From: Desulfarculus baarsii DSM 2075
GTDB lineage: Bacteria; Desulfobacterota; Desulfarculia; Desulfarculales; Desulfarculaceae
Assembly (NCBI RefSeq): GCF_000143965.1
Contig: NC_014365.1
Coordinates: 1,143,501-1,207,500 of the forward strand
Length of the DNA: 64,000 nucleotides
Direction: 5' to 3'
Each line of letters starts with the position of its first letter. Positions within the stretch are counted from its first letter, which is position 1. The translations under genes were made by a program, and so were the position numbers. Below, piece by piece: positions 42,879-51,888 of this stretch. The notes below the pieces were generated by a model. It saw nothing but the letters and a program-made list of their open reading frames with translations. It was not told the DNA's origin and made no database searches.

Positions 42879-43709
42879 ATGCGCAAAAAATCTCTGATCA
42901 AGAGCGTGATTTGCCTGGCCGCCGCCGGCGTTATGCTGCTTGGCGGCGCGGCCCTGGCCGCCGACAAGATCAGCATCAGCGGTTCGACCACCGTCCTGCC
43001 CATCGCCCAGAAGGCCGCCGAGGTCTACATGAAGACCAACCCCGGCGCGGCCGAGATTTCCGTTTCGGGCACCGGCTCGGGCGACGGCCTGAAGGCCCTG
43101 GTCGAGGGCAGCATCGACATCGCCGACAGCTCGCGGGCGGCCAAGGACAAAGAGATCAAGCGGGCCGATGAAAAGGGCGTCAAGCTGGTCAAGCACGTGG
43201 TGGCCCTGGACTGCATCGTCCCGGTGGTCAATCCCGCCAATAAGGTAACCGGCCTGACCAAGGCCCAGATCAAGGACATCTACACCGGCGCCATCAAAAA
43301 CTGGAGCGAGGTCGGTGGCGATGACGGCCCCATCGTGGTGATCAGCCGCGACTCCAGCTCGGGCACCTTCGAGGTGTGGAACGAACTGGTCCTGCACAAG
43401 GAGCGCGTGCGCCCCGACGCCCAGCTCCAGGCCAGCAATGGCGCGGTGGCCCAGGCCGTGGCCAGCAACAAGTACGCCATCGGTTACGTGGGCATCGGCT
43501 ATCTCAGCAAGGATCTCAAGGGCTTGACGGTCGACGGCGTGGCCGCCTCCAGCGACGCCGCCCGTGACAAGAGCTACCCGGTCAGCCGCGAGCTTTACAT
43601 GTACACCAACGGCGAGCCCACCGGCGCGGTCAAGGCCTTCATCGACTTCGTGATGGGCGCCGAAGGTCAGAAGATCGCGGGTGAAGAAGGGTTTGTCCCG
43701 GTTCGCTAA
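42879..43709 (+). CDS. pstS: Periplasmic phosphate-binding protein
   Basis: A 276-residue binding protein with a Sec signal peptide (basic MRKKSLIKS, hydrophobic core, likely cleavage after Ala27 in ALA-A). ISISGSTTVLPIA near residue 31, SVSGTGSGDGL, ISRDSSSGTFE and NKYAIGYVGIGYL are PstS phosphate-loop features. It captures phosphate for PstCAB. ATG 42879 is preceded by AAGGAG. A PHO box upstream shows PhoB control. A porin gene, not pstC, follows it. Confidence 0.92.
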   Translation: MRKKSLIKSVICLAAAGVMLLGGAALAADKISISGSTTVLPIAQKAAEVYMKTNPGAAEISVSGTGSGDGLKALVEGSIDIADSSRAAKDKEIKRADEKGVKLVKHVVALDCIVPVVNPANKVTGLTKAQIKDIYTGAIKNWSEVGGDDGPIVVISRDSSSGTFEVWNELVLHKERVRPDAQLQASNGAVAQAVASNKYAIGYVGIGYLSKDLKGLTVDGVAASSDAARDKSYPVSRELYMYTNGEPTGAVKAFIDFVMGAEGQKIAGEEGFVPVR

Positions 43710-43726
43710 AAAAGTTTCGAGAAAAC

Positions 43727-43755
43727 TTGCCCGGGTTAGCGATTGGCTCTATAAT
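43727..43755 (+). promoter_or_regulatory. Strong predicted promoter of the porin gene
   Basis: TTGCCC (43727-43732), exactly 17 bases, and perfect TATAAT (43750-43755). The transcript would start near 43762, within the first hairpin listed next. Confidence 0.65.
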
Positions 43756-43760
43756 CTGAA

Positions 43761-43821
43761 CCATACCGGCAGGCGGGCACCTGCCGGTATGGCCAAAACG
43801 ACGCTAAACGTCGCTTTGGCC
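43761..43821 (+). other. Two tandem stem-loops in the porin leader
   Basis: CCATACCGGCAGG (43761-43773) pairs perfectly with CCTGCCGGTATGG (43780-43792), a 13-pair stem with a six-base loop. A second stem, GGCCAAA-A-CGACG with CGTCG-C-TTTGGCC (43791-43821), follows with one mismatch. Given the promoter just upstream, the first stem would be at the very 5' end of the mRNA, as in stabilised outer-membrane-protein leaders; an attenuator role is less likely because no T-run follows. Confidence 0.65.
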
Positions 43822-43860
43822 GTTTGATAGGGTTGGTTAACGGAAAAAGGAGAAAAAGGC

Positions 43861-45108
43861 ATGTATAAGTTTACCAAAATGGTCGGCGTCGCCGCCCTGG
43901 CTCTGGGCCTGGCCCTGAGCGTGGGCGTGGCCAACGCCGCCACCCAGGCCGAGCTCGAGGCGAAGATCAAGTCGCTGGAGAGCACCCTGAACACCCTGAA
44001 GACCGACCTGCATCAGGTCCAGGTCAAGCAGGCCGCCCCGGCCGAGGAAGTCAAGCTGCCTGGTTGGGTCGAGCGCATGAAGTTCAGTGGCGACCTGCGC
44101 CTGCGTTGGGAGTCCACCCGCTTCGACGACCTGAACAAGAAGTCCAAGGACGGCAACGATCGCCTGCGCACCCGCCTGCGCTTCGGCGTCGAGAGCCAGA
44201 TCCACGAGGACGTTGAGGTCGGCCTGCGCATGGCTACCGGTTCCGACTCCGACGGCACCAGCACCAACCAGACCAACGGCAACTACTTCGGCGAGTTCAG
44301 CAGCTGGGGCATCGACCGGGCGTACGTGAAGTACACCCCCAGCTTCGTTCCCCAGAAGGCCATCGACCTGAGCGTTGGTAAGGTCAAGAATCCCTTCCTG
44401 ACCTCCAAGGTGATCTGGGACGAGGACGTGGTGCCCGAGGGCGCGTTCCTGAAGGCCACCCTGTTCAAGGAGTGCAAGATTCAGCCCTGGGTGCTGGGCA
44501 CGGTCATGACCGTCTACCAGCCCGGCGAAGCTGACGAGAACATCTACGCCTACGCTGGCCAGATCGGCCTGAACGCCGACTTCGACGCCTTCAAGGCCGA
44601 GGCTGGCGTCAGCTACACCGACTGGCAGGACCTTGGCAACCCCGGCTACCTGCCCCCCGCCATTCACGGCAACCCGACCTACACCCAGGCTGGCAGCACC
44701 CGCATGAGCCAGTTCAAGGTGTGGGACTTCATCGCCAAGGCTAGCTACAAGTTCAGCGAGCAGGGCGCCGTCAACGCTTGGGGTCACTACGTGAACAACA
44801 CCGACGCCGAGGGTCCCTACAGCAGCGCCGACACCGCGTGGGGCGCTGGCATCGGCGCCAAGTACGCTCAGTTCGGCGCCGACTTCTGGTACAAGGACGT
44901 CGAGGGCAACGCCACTCCGGGCTTCATCTCCGACAGCGATTCCGGTTACGTCAACGAGAAGACCTGGGCCCTGGGTGTGAGCTACCAGGCGTGGAAGTAC
45001 GGCCTGTTCAAGGTCACCTACTTCGACGGCGAGAACATCGACGACAAGATGCAGGGCGCCACCAACGACTTCCAGACCCTGTTCATCGAGGCCATCTTCA
45101 AGTTCTAG
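43861..45108 (+). CDS. Outer-membrane porin with N-terminal coiled coil
   Basis: A 415-residue porin. A signal peptide (likely cleavage after ANA, residue 26) precedes a short coiled coil (LEAKIKSLESTLNTLKTDLHQ) and alternating beta strands rich in Tyr, Trp and Gly, ending in the terminal Phe used by the BAM machinery (EAIFKF). It resembles proteobacterial phosphate-selective or general porins. Codon use favours GCT, GGT and CTG and differs from its neighbours, as expected for high expression. Placement between pstS and pstC, with own promoter and terminator, suggests it admits phosphate; that is inference. Confidence 0.85.
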   Translation: MYKFTKMVGVAALALGLALSVGVANAATQAELEAKIKSLESTLNTLKTDLHQVQVKQAAPAEEVKLPGWVERMKFSGDLRLRWESTRFDDLNKKSKDGNDRLRTRLRFGVESQIHEDVEVGLRMATGSDSDGTSTNQTNGNYFGEFSSWGIDRAYVKYTPSFVPQKAIDLSVGKVKNPFLTSKVIWDEDVVPEGAFLKATLFKECKIQPWVLGTVMTVYQPGEADENIYAYAGQIGLNADFDAFKAEAGVSYTDWQDLGNPGYLPPAIHGNPTYTQAGSTRMSQFKVWDFIAKASYKFSEQGAVNAWGHYVNNTDAEGPYSSADTAWGAGIGAKYAQFGADFWYKDVEGNATPGFISDSDSGYVNEKTWALGVSYQAWKYGLFKVTYFDGENIDDKMQGATNDFQTLFIEAIFKF

Positions 45109-45149
45109 TCTAGGCTAGACCTTCGGATAGCCGGCCTTAATCGGCAATA

Positions 45150-45188
45150 ACGGCCCCGGGCGCGAGCGCTCGGGGCCGTTTCTGTTTT
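45150..45188 (+). terminator. Rho-independent terminator of the porin gene
   Basis: ACGGCCCCG (45150-45158) pairs with CGGGGCCGT (45171-45179), followed by TTTCTGTTTT. It separates the porin from the pstC operon; its T-run touches the first half-site of the PHO box. Confidence 0.8.
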
Positions 45189-45242
45189 GTCACGCCATTG
45201 TAACAATTCGGTCACTTGCCTGAAATCAGCCATGGCCAAAAT
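45187..45242 (+). promoter_or_regulatory. Extended PHO box and -10 of the pstC operon
   Basis: Four half-sites at 11-bp spacing: TTGTCAC (45187), TTGTAAC (45198), CGGTCAC (45209) and CTGAAAT (45220), matching the PhoB repeat. CAAAAT (45237-45242) is ten bases after the last one and can serve as -10. The leader to pstC is about 90 bases. Confidence 0.75.
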
Positions 45243-45338
45243 TGCGGCCAACGAGTCGATGCGCCGCCGGGTCGGCGCGGAGAACCACGACGTTTTTTGA
45301 CGCGGCGACAGGCGAAATGCTTTAGCCTGGAGTGAAAG

Positions 45339-46316
45339 ATGACAACTGTTTCTCAGGCCGATTCCGCCGTGATCGACGATGGCGAGGCCATGGAGTTGCG
45401 GACTTTGCCACAAGCTTCAATCGCCTCCAATGGCGGCCCCGAGCGCGAGGTCTGGATCAGGCGCGTATTCATCTTCTGTGGCCTGTTCTCGCTTCTGGTC
45501 ATGGGCCTGATCGTGGTGTTTTTGTTCTCGGAAGGCGCCGGCGTCCTAGGCGCGGTCAGCCTTGGCGATTTTTTGCTGGGCCATTATTGGTATCCCACCT
45601 ACGAGCCGCCGGATCTGGGCATTTTGCCGCTGATCGTCGGCTCGGCGTCGGTGACGCTGGTCTCCTCGGCCATCGCCGTGCCGCTGGGCGTGGGCGCGGC
45701 GCTCTACATCGGCGAGGTGGCCGGTCACCGCGCCCGCGAGATCATCAAGCCCGGCGTGGAGCTGCTGGCCAGCCTGCCCTCGGTGGTGCTGGGCTTCGTG
45801 GGCATGGTCATCATCGCCCCGGAGCTGCAAAGATGGTTGGATGTGCCCAGCGGGCTCAACATCCTCAGCGCTTCGTTGATGCTGGCGATCATGGCCATCC
45901 CCACCATCACCAGCATCAGCGAGGACGCCCTGCGCGCGGTGCCCGGCGACCTGCGCGAGGCCTCCCTGGCCCTGGGCGCGACCCGCTGGGAGACCCTGCG
46001 CAAGGTGCAGGTGCCGGCGGCGCTCAGCGGCATCGGCACGGGGGTGATCCTGGGCATGAGCCGGGCCATGGGCGAGACGATGGTCGTGTTGATGGTGGCC
46101 GGCGGAGCGGCGCAGATACCTTCTAGCATCTTCGACTCGGTGCGGCCCATGCCGGCGACCATCGCCGCCGAGATGGGCGAGACGCCGGTGGGCTCGGCCC
46201 ACTATCACGCCTTGTTCGCCATCGCCATCGTGCTGTTCATGATGACGCTGGGCTTCAACCTTGTCGCGGCATGGATCAGCAAGAAATACCAACAAAAAGG
46301 ATCGTCCACGCTATGA
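45339..46316 (+). CDS. pstC: Phosphate ABC transporter permease
   Basis: A 325-residue inner-membrane permease with six predicted helices starting near residue 43. It carries the permease coupling loop [17 protein letters not shown] near residue 208 that docks onto PstB. The first 40 residues are a cytoplasmic leader longer than usual. It is the first gene of pstC-pstA-pstB-phoU-phoB-phoR. ATG 45339 follows GGAG. The stop overlaps the pstA ATG as ATGA. Confidence 0.92.
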   Translation: MTTVSQADSAVIDDGEAMELRTLPQASIASNGGPEREVWIRRVFIFCGLFSLLVMGLIVVFLFSEGAGVLGAVSLGDFLLGHYWYPTYEPPDLGILPLIVGSASVTLVSSAIAVPLGVGAALYIGEVAGHRAREIIKPGVELLASLPSVVLGFVGMVIIAPELQRWLDVPSGLNILSASLMLAIMAIPTITSISEDALRAVPGDLREASLALGATRWETLRKVQVPAALSGIGTGVILGMSRAMGETMVVLMVAGGAAQIPSSIFDSVRPMPATIAAEMGETPVGSAHYHALFAIAIVLFMMTLGFNLVAAWISKKYQQKGSSTL

Positions 46317-47185
46317 AAGGCAGAATTTCGCCGGCGGCGCGCAAGCTGCGCGAGACCGTCGCCTTTTCGTTGCTGCGCCTTTCGGTGTTGGTGGTGCTGG
46401 GGGCCCTTGGCGGGATCATCATCTTCCTGCTGATCCAGGGGGCTGGGGCCATCAGCTGGGAGTTCCTCACCGAGGCCCCTCGTGACGCCATGACCAAGGG
46501 CGGCATCTTCCCGGCCATCGTCGGCACGCTCTACCTGACCATCGGGGCCATCGTGGTCTCGCTGCCGTTGGGCGTGGCCGCGGCCATTTATCTGAGCGAA
46601 TACGCCCGCGACGGCCGCTTGTTGCAGATAGTGCGCCTGGGCATCCAGAACCTGGCCGGCGTGCCCAGCGTGGTTTTCGGCCTGTTCGGCCTGGCGCTGT
46701 TCGTGGGCTTTTTCGGCATGGGCATCAGCATGTTGGCCGGCTCGTTGACGCTGGGCCTTTTGGTGCTGCCCACGGTGATCGGCGCATCCGAGGAGGCTCT
46801 GCGCCAGGTGCCGCCGACCTTCCGCGAGGCCTCGCTGGCCCTGGGCGCCACCCGCTGGGAGACCATCTACAAGGTCGTTCTGCCCGCCGCCCTGCCGGGC
46901 ATCCTCACCGGCAGCATCCTGGCCCTGGGCCGCGCCGCCGGCGAGACCGCGCCGATCATGTTCACCGCGGTCACTTTTTACACCCTGCACCTGCCAACCT
47001 CGCCTCTCCACGAGGTGATGGCCCTGCCATACCACGTCTACGTGCTGGCCACCGCTGGCACGCATATCGAACAAACGAGGCCCCTGCAATACGGCACGGT
47101 GCTGGTGCTCATCGCCCTGGTCCTGGGCTTGAGCCTGGTGGCGGTGATCATCAGGACCAGGATGCGTAAGAAAAGAAAATGGTGA
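46313..47185 (+). CDS. pstA: Phosphate ABC transporter permease
   Basis: A 290-residue permease with six helices and the [17 protein letters not shown] coupling loop near residue 182, almost identical to that of Pst[15 protein letters not shown] is a PstA signature. I prefer ATG 46313, which overlaps the pstC stop, over ATG 46271, which lies deep inside pstC. The end overlaps pstB. Confidence 0.92.
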   Translation: MKGRISPAARKLRETVAFSLLRLSVLVVLGALGGIIIFLLIQGAGAISWEFLTEAPRDAMTKGGIFPAIVGTLYLTIGAIVVSLPLGVAAAIYLSEYARDGRLLQIVRLGIQNLAGVPSVVFGLFGLALFVGFFGMGISMLAGSLTLGLLVLPTVIGASEEALRQVPPTFREASLALGATRWETIYKVVLPAALPGILTGSILALGRAAGETAPIMFTAVTFYTLHLPTSPLHEVMALPYHVYVLATAGTHIEQTRPLQYGTVLVLIALVLGLSLVAVIIRTRMRKKRKW

Positions 47186-47946
47186 ACACGCAAGAGATAG
47201 TTATAGAAGTCAAGGACCTGAATTTCTATTATGGTAAGAGTTGCGCTCTTAGCGAGGTGTCCATGGACATCCTGCGCAACCAGGTCACGGCGCTCATCGG
47301 CCCTTCCGGCTGTGGCAAGTCCACGTTCCTGCGGCTGTTCAATCGCATGAACGACCTTATTTTGGGCACCAGGGTCGAGGGCAAGGTGCTCCTGGACGGC
47401 CAGGACATCTATGGTCCCGATGTTGACGCCGTGCAGCTGCGCCGGCGGGTGGGCATGGTTTTCCAGAAGCCAAACCCGTTTCCCAAGACGATCTACGAAA
47501 ACGTGGCCTATGGGCCGCGCTTGATCGGCGTGAAGAACAAGACCGAACTGGATAGCCTGGTTGAGCGCTCGCTCAAGGCGGCGGCGTTGTGGGACGAGGT
47601 CAGCGACATCCTGCAAAACTCGGCCCTGGCCCTCAGCGGCGGCCAGCAGCAGCGTTTGTGCATCGCCCGGGCCCTGGCCGTGCAGCCCGAAGTGCTCTTG
47701 ATGGACGAGCCCACCAGCGCCCTGGACCCCATCGCCACGGCGCGCATCGAGGAGTTGGTCGGCCAGCTCCGCGAATCGTACACCGTGGTGATCGTCACCC
47801 ATAACATGCAGCAGGCGGCCAGGGTCTCCGACCAGACGGCGTTTTTCTACATGGGGCAACTGGTCGAAAAGGGCCCCACGGAGACCATCTTCACCCGGCC
47901 CAGCCAGCAAAGGACCGAACAATACATTACCGGACGTTTTGGTTGA
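47179..47946 (+). CDS. pstB: Phosphate ABC transporter ATP-binding protein
   Basis: A 255-residue ATPase with Walker [10 protein letters not shown] near residue 40, the PstB-specific [15 protein letters not shown] near residue 94, signature LSGGQQQRL near residue 152, Walker [12 protein letters not shown] and the switch His in [10 protein letters not shown]. It drives phosphate import through PstCA. It lacks the RVSMVFQ-type exact wording of enterobacteria but is otherwise complete. Confidence 0.94.
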   Translation: MVNTQEIVIEVKDLNFYYGKSCALSEVSMDILRNQVTALIGPSGCGKSTFLRLFNRMNDLILGTRVEGKVLLDGQDIYGPDVDAVQLRRRVGMVFQKPNPFPKTIYENVAYGPRLIGVKNKTELDSLVERSLKAAALWDEVSDILQNSALALSGGQQQRLCIARALAVQPEVLLMDEPTSALDPIATARIEELVGQLRESYTVVIVTHNMQQAARVSDQTAFFYMGQLVEKGPTETIFTRPSQQRTEQYITGRFG

Positions 47947-47970
47947 GATTAGGACGGAAAGCAAAAATTT

Positions 47971-48654
47971 ATGAGCGTCACCCAGTTTCACAGGCAAATG
48001 CAGCAGATCAAGGAAGACTTGGTCAAGATGGCCGGTTTGGTCGAGGAGGCGCTGCTGTGGTCCATCGAGGCTTTGTCCAAGCGTGACAGCCAGTTGGCCC
48101 AGCGGGTGATCAGCGGCGACCGGCGCATCGACTTGCTGGAAAACGCCATCGACCGGTCCTGCCTGACCCTTTTGGCCACTTATCAGCCGGTGGCGGTGGA
48201 TCTGCGCTTTCTGGCCTCGGCGCTGAAGGCCTGCTCGGCGGTGGAGCGCATGGGCGATCAGGCGGTGAACATCGCCCAGCGCGCCCTGGTCCTCTGCGAA
48301 CTGCATCCATCGACGGTGCCGGGCACCATTCGCACCATGGCCGAGATCGCCCGCGAGATGGGCTCCCAGGCCCTGGACAGCTTCATGCGCGAGGATCTGG
48401 ACCTGGCCCGCAAGGTCATTGTCCGCGATGACGACCTGGACACCATGTACCGGGTTTTCCTTGAGGAAATGATTCAGTGGATGACCGACGAACACCGGCT
48501 CATCCGCCGTGGCGTGGAGTACATCCTGGCCTCACGGCACTTGGAGCGCATCGGCGACGAGGCCACCAACATCGCCGAGGAGGCGTTCTTCCTGGTCGAG
48601 GGGCGCATCGTGCGCCACGGCGGCGAGGACGACGTGGCCGTGGGGCCTTTGTGA
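47971..48654 (+). CDS. phoU: Phosphate signalling protein
   Basis: A 227-residue all-helical protein of two PhoU repeats. Each repeat has the E/D-x3-D metal-binding pattern: VERMGDQAVNIAQ near residue 90 and LERIGDEATNIAEE near residue 190. PhoU bridges PstB and PhoR and keeps PhoR inactive when phosphate is plentiful. It lies 24 bases after pstB and 43 before phoB. Confidence 0.92.
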   Translation: MSVTQFHRQMQQIKEDLVKMAGLVEEALLWSIEALSKRDSQLAQRVISGDRRIDLLENAIDRSCLTLLATYQPVAVDLRFLASALKACSAVERMGDQAVNIAQRALVLCELHPSTVPGTIRTMAEIAREMGSQALDSFMREDLDLARKVIVRDDDLDTMYRVFLEEMIQWMTDEHRLIRRGVEYILASRHLERIGDEATNIAEEAFFLVEGRIVRHGGEDDVAVGPL

Positions 48655-48697
48655 TCAAACAGCGAGCGCCGCTGGCCGCGCTTTTGGAGCAAACGCG

Positions 48698-49381
48698 ATG
48701 AACGCATCGACCATTCTGGTGGTTGAGGACGAACAAGACATCATCGACTTGGTCGAGTTCAATCTGCGCCAAGCCGGGTTCAACGTCATCAAGGCCACCA
48801 ACGGCCTGGACGGCCTGCGCCTGGCCAAGGAAAAAAAGCCGGCCCTGCTGGTGTTGGACCTGATGCTGCCGGGCCTGGAGGGCCAGGAAGTCTGCCGCCG
48901 CCTGAAGCAGGGTGACGACACCAGGCGCATCCCGGTGCTGATGCTCACCGCCCTGGCCAGCGAGACCGACCGCATCGTCGGCTTCGAACTGGGGGCCGAT
49001 GATTATCTGGCCAAGCCCTTCAGCCCACGCGAACTGGTCTTGCGCGTGCGGGCCATTTTGCGACGGCAGACCGGCCCGGAGGAACAGAGCGCGCCTTTGC
49101 GCAAAGACGCGCTGGTTATCCACCCAGACCGCTTCGAAGTGCGCATCGACGACGAAATGGTCGCCCTGACCGCCACCGAGTTCAAGCTCCTGCATCATCT
49201 GGTGGCCAACGCCGGCCGCGTGCAGACCAGGCAGCAGCTTCTGGAGCACGTCTGGGGCTACGAATACGACGGCTACGCCCGCACCGTCGACACCCATGTG
49301 CGCCGGTTACGCAAAAAAATCGGCCCCTTGAGCGACGACATCGAGACCATCCGGGGCATCGGCTATCGCTACAAGGAGTGA
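48698..49381 (+). CDS. phoB: Phosphate-regulon response regulator
   Basis: A 227-residue OmpR-class regulator: receiver with acidic VVEDEQD, phospho-acceptor Asp54 in LVLDLMLPG, Lys in LAKPFSPREL; then a winged helix from about residue 130 with LTATEFKLLHHLVANAGRV and RTVDTHVRRLRKKIG. The setting beside pst genes and PHO boxes supports PhoB. ATG 48698 is preceded by GGAG. The stop overlaps a GTG of the kinase gene. Confidence 0.92.
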   Translation: MNASTILVVEDEQDIIDLVEFNLRQAGFNVIKATNGLDGLRLAKEKKPALLVLDLMLPGLEGQEVCRRLKQGDDTRRIPVLMLTALASETDRIVGFELGADDYLAKPFSPRELVLRVRAILRRQTGPEEQSAPLRKDALVIHPDRFEVRIDDEMVALTATEFKLLHHLVANAGRVQTRQQLLEHVWGYEYDGYARTVDTHVRRLRKKIGPLSDDIETIRGIGYRYKE

Positions 49382-49383
49382 CC

Positions 49384-51159
49384 ATGGCCATCAGGATGAC
49401 ATTCCAGAACAGGTTGCTGCTGGGCTGCCTGGTGGTGGTGGTGTGCACGCTGATTTTCGTGACCGTGGTGTTGCAGCGTTCGCTACGTGGCGAGATGATG
49501 CGCCAGGTCGAGGACGAAATGAAGCAGCGACTCGTGTTGCTGAGCGAGATCGTCCTCGACCGCTACAACCCCGACGACGGCCTGCTGGGCGGCGACCGCC
49601 TGGCCGACGCCTTGGGCGGCAAGTTGGGCGCGCGGGTGACGCTGATCTCGCCGGCCGGGCTGGTGTTGGGCGATTCGGATGTGCCCCTGGCCGGCCTGGC
49701 CAAGCTGGACAACCACGGCATGCGCCCGGAGGTGGTCGAGGCCCTGGAGGGCGGTTCGGGCGTTTCGGTGCGCTACAGCTCCACCCTCGACACCGACTTG
49801 ATGTATGCGGCCAAGCGCCTGGGCGACGGCACGCGTCCGCTGATGGTGGTGCGGCTGGCCCTGTCGCTCTCCAGCGTTAAAAAAACCCTCAGCCAACTCC
49901 AGCGGCTGATCATGGGCGCGGTGCTTTTGGGGGCGCTGTTGTCGCTGGGCATGGCTTATATGGTGGCGCGTGGTTTTTCGCGGCCGCTCAAGAAAATGAC
50001 CACCGTGGCCACGGCCATCGCCGCCGGCGACCTGCAACGCCGTTTCCGGCAATACCCCGGCCACGAGATCGGCGACCTGGGCCGGGCCTTCGACCGCATG
50101 GCCGACAACATGCAAGCGCGCATCGACGACATCACCGCCGCCCGCGATCGGCTGGAGGCCATGTTGCGAGGCATGGTCGAGGGCGTGATGGTCGTCGACC
50201 GCGATGGCAGGGTGATGATCGCCAACCGCGCCCTGATGACGCTGTTGGACCTGCCCAGCATGCCCATTGGCATGCAGCTCAGCGAGTTCGTGCGCAACCC
50301 CGAGGTGCTCGACGCCATCCGCCAGGTGCGCCGTGGCGAGGGTCACGTCAGCACCGAGTTTCGCACCCTCAGCCGTGCGCCGCGCTTTCTGGAGGCCCAG
50401 GTCGTGCGTCTGCCCGATTCGGCGCCCCAGGCCGGGGCCGTGGCCGTGTTCCACGACTTGACCGAGCGCAAGCGTCTGGAGGAAGTGCGCCGTGATTTCG
50501 TGGCCAACGTCTCGCACGAGTTGCGCACGCCGCTGACGGCCATCCGTGGCTCGTCGGAGACTCTGCTGGGTGGGGCGCTGGAGAATCAGCACTACGCCAA
50601 ACACTTTGTCGAGATGATCGCCCGCAACGCCAGCCGGCTGGAGCGCCTGACCCAGGATTTGCTGGATCTGGCGGCCATGGAGTCGGGCCGGGAGGAACTG
50701 GTCAAGGAAGCGATCGACGGGGCCTCGTTGGCCGACAGCGTCCTGGCCACGGTGGGCGAGCTGGCCGAGGAGCGCGGCGTGGAGCTGGAGCGCGAGTTGC
50801 CCAAGGAGAGCCTGCGCATCATGGCCAGCCGCCGGCACCTGGAGCAGGCGGTGCTCAACCTGCTCGACAACGCCATCAAGTACACCGAAAGCGGCGGCAA
50901 GGTCACGCTTGCCCTGACCGAGGCCGAGGGCCAGACGCGCATCAGCGTCAAGGACAGCGGCGCGGGCATCGCCCCGGAGCATCTGGGCCGCATCTTCGAA
51001 CGCTTTTATCGGGCCGACAAGGACCGCTCGCGCCAGATGGGCGGCACCGGCTTGGGCCTGGCCATCGTCAAACACATCGCCCAGAAGCACGGCGGCCGGG
51101 TGGAGGTGGAGTCCACGCCGGGCCAGGGCAGCACGTTCACCCTGGTCCTGCCGGCCTGA
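49384..51159 (+). CDS. phoR: Phosphate-regulon sensor histidine kinase
   Basis: A 591-residue kinase with two helices (about residues 10-30 and 175-198) flanking a periplasmic region, then HAMP, a PAS-like segment (MVVDRDGRVMIANRAL), HisKA with His378 in NVSHELRTPLTAI, and a complete HATPase (NLLDNAIKYT, DSGAGI, GGTGLGLAIV). The large periplasmic domain differs from E. coli PhoR and resembles PhoR of Bacillus and deltaproteobacteria. ATG 49384 with AAGGAG is chosen over GTG 49378. Confidence 0.9.
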   Translation: MAIRMTFQNRLLLGCLVVVVCTLIFVTVVLQRSLRGEMMRQVEDEMKQRLVLLSEIVLDRYNPDDGLLGGDRLADALGGKLGARVTLISPAGLVLGDSDVPLAGLAKLDNHGMRPEVVEALEGGSGVSVRYSSTLDTDLMYAAKRLGDGTRPLMVVRLALSLSSVKKTLSQLQRLIMGAVLLGALLSLGMAYMVARGFSRPLKKMTTVATAIAAGDLQRRFRQYPGHEIGDLGRAFDRMADNMQARIDDITAARDRLEAMLRGMVEGVMVVDRDGRVMIANRALMTLLDLPSMPIGMQLSEFVRNPEVLDAIRQVRRGEGHVSTEFRTLSRAPRFLEAQVVRLPDSAPQAGAVAVFHDLTERKRLEEVRRDFVANVSHELRTPLTAIRGSSETLLGGALENQHYAKHFVEMIARNASRLERLTQDLLDLAAMESGREELVKEAIDGASLADSVLATVGELAEERGVELERELPKESLRIMASRRHLEQAVLNLLDNAIKYTESGGKVTLALTEAEGQTRISVKDSGAGIAPEHLGRIFERFYRADKDRSRQMGGTGLGLAIVKHIAQKHGGRVEVESTPGQGSTFTLVLPA

Positions 51160-51168
51160 GGCGGGGCG

Positions 51169-51714
51169 CTACCAGACCCGCGCCCCGGCCTGGCCGGCCA
51201 CGGCGGCCGCGATGGCCATCAGCACCAGGCAGATGATCAAACAGGCCACGGCCAGGGGCGCGCTCAGGTCGCAGGCGGCGATCAACCCCGCGTAGATGTA
51301 GCCCAGGATCAACACGGCCAGCAACACCACCACGGCTTCGGCCGCCAGGCCCGGCAACAGCGGCGCCATTGCCGACAGCAGCCACGGCCACATGCCATAA
51401 AAAACAATGCGCAGGCAACGGCCCAGCGGCGCGTCGTGCTGGATCAGCCGTAGCGACAGCCACAGGCAAAGGGCCAACCCGCCATGCCACGACGGGCCCC
51501 AGGCCAACGCCAGCCATTGCACGGCCGGGCCGCCCGCCAAGGCCGTCAACCCGCTTAGCGCCGCGATCAGCAACCACAGCACGGCCAGATAGGCCAGCGG
51601 CGGGGCGAGGGAGCGTTGGCCGGCCAGGGCGGCGAAACGCTGGCGCGGCGCGCGGGCCACGGCCAGGCTCAGGCTGAAAAAAGTCCAGGGCTTGCGCGGC
51701 TGGAAGTCGATCAT
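51169..51714 (-). CDS. Yip1-domain membrane protein
   Basis: A 181-residue hydrophobic protein with about five helices after a short N-terminus FQPRKPWTFFSLSLAVARAP. The overall pattern, an amphipathic N-terminal region then LAYLAVLWLL, HGGLALCLWL, LLSAMAPLL, VVLLAVLILGYIYAGL and VACLIICLVLMAIAA, fits YIP1/Yip1-like inner-membrane proteins of unknown role. ATG 51714 has GGAGG upstream. Convergent with phoR, with only nine bases between stops. Confidence 0.7.
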   Translation of the reverse strand: MIDFQPRKPWTFFSLSLAVARAPRQRFAALAGQRSLAPPLAYLAVLWLLIAALSGLTALAGGPAVQWLALAWGPSWHGGLALCLWLSLRLIQHDAPLGRCLRIVFYGMWPWLLSAMAPLLPGLAAEAVVVLLAVLILGYIYAGLIAACDLSAPLAVACLIICLVLMAIAAAVAGQAGARVW

Positions 51715-51826
51715 TTTTTGTGGGCCTCCTCTGCGTGGCGTGACGTGGCGCGGGGTTTTCCCGAAGGGTATGCCAGGGCCGGCGGGGCTGTCAAGCGAGG
51801 CGGCCATGGCGTTTGTTCCGGCAAAA

Positions 51827-51835
51827 TGATATAAT
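51827..51835 (+). promoter_or_regulatory. Extended -10 promoter element
   Basis: TGATATAAT is an exact TGN-TATAAT extended -10. No good -35 lies 17 bases upstream, which extended -10 promoters tolerate. The gene at 51889 follows with a leader of about 50 bases. Confidence 0.45.
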
Positions 51836-51888
51836 TTATTGAATAATCACGGTCGCCGCATCGCTGGCGATGATATGGAGAGGCGTCT

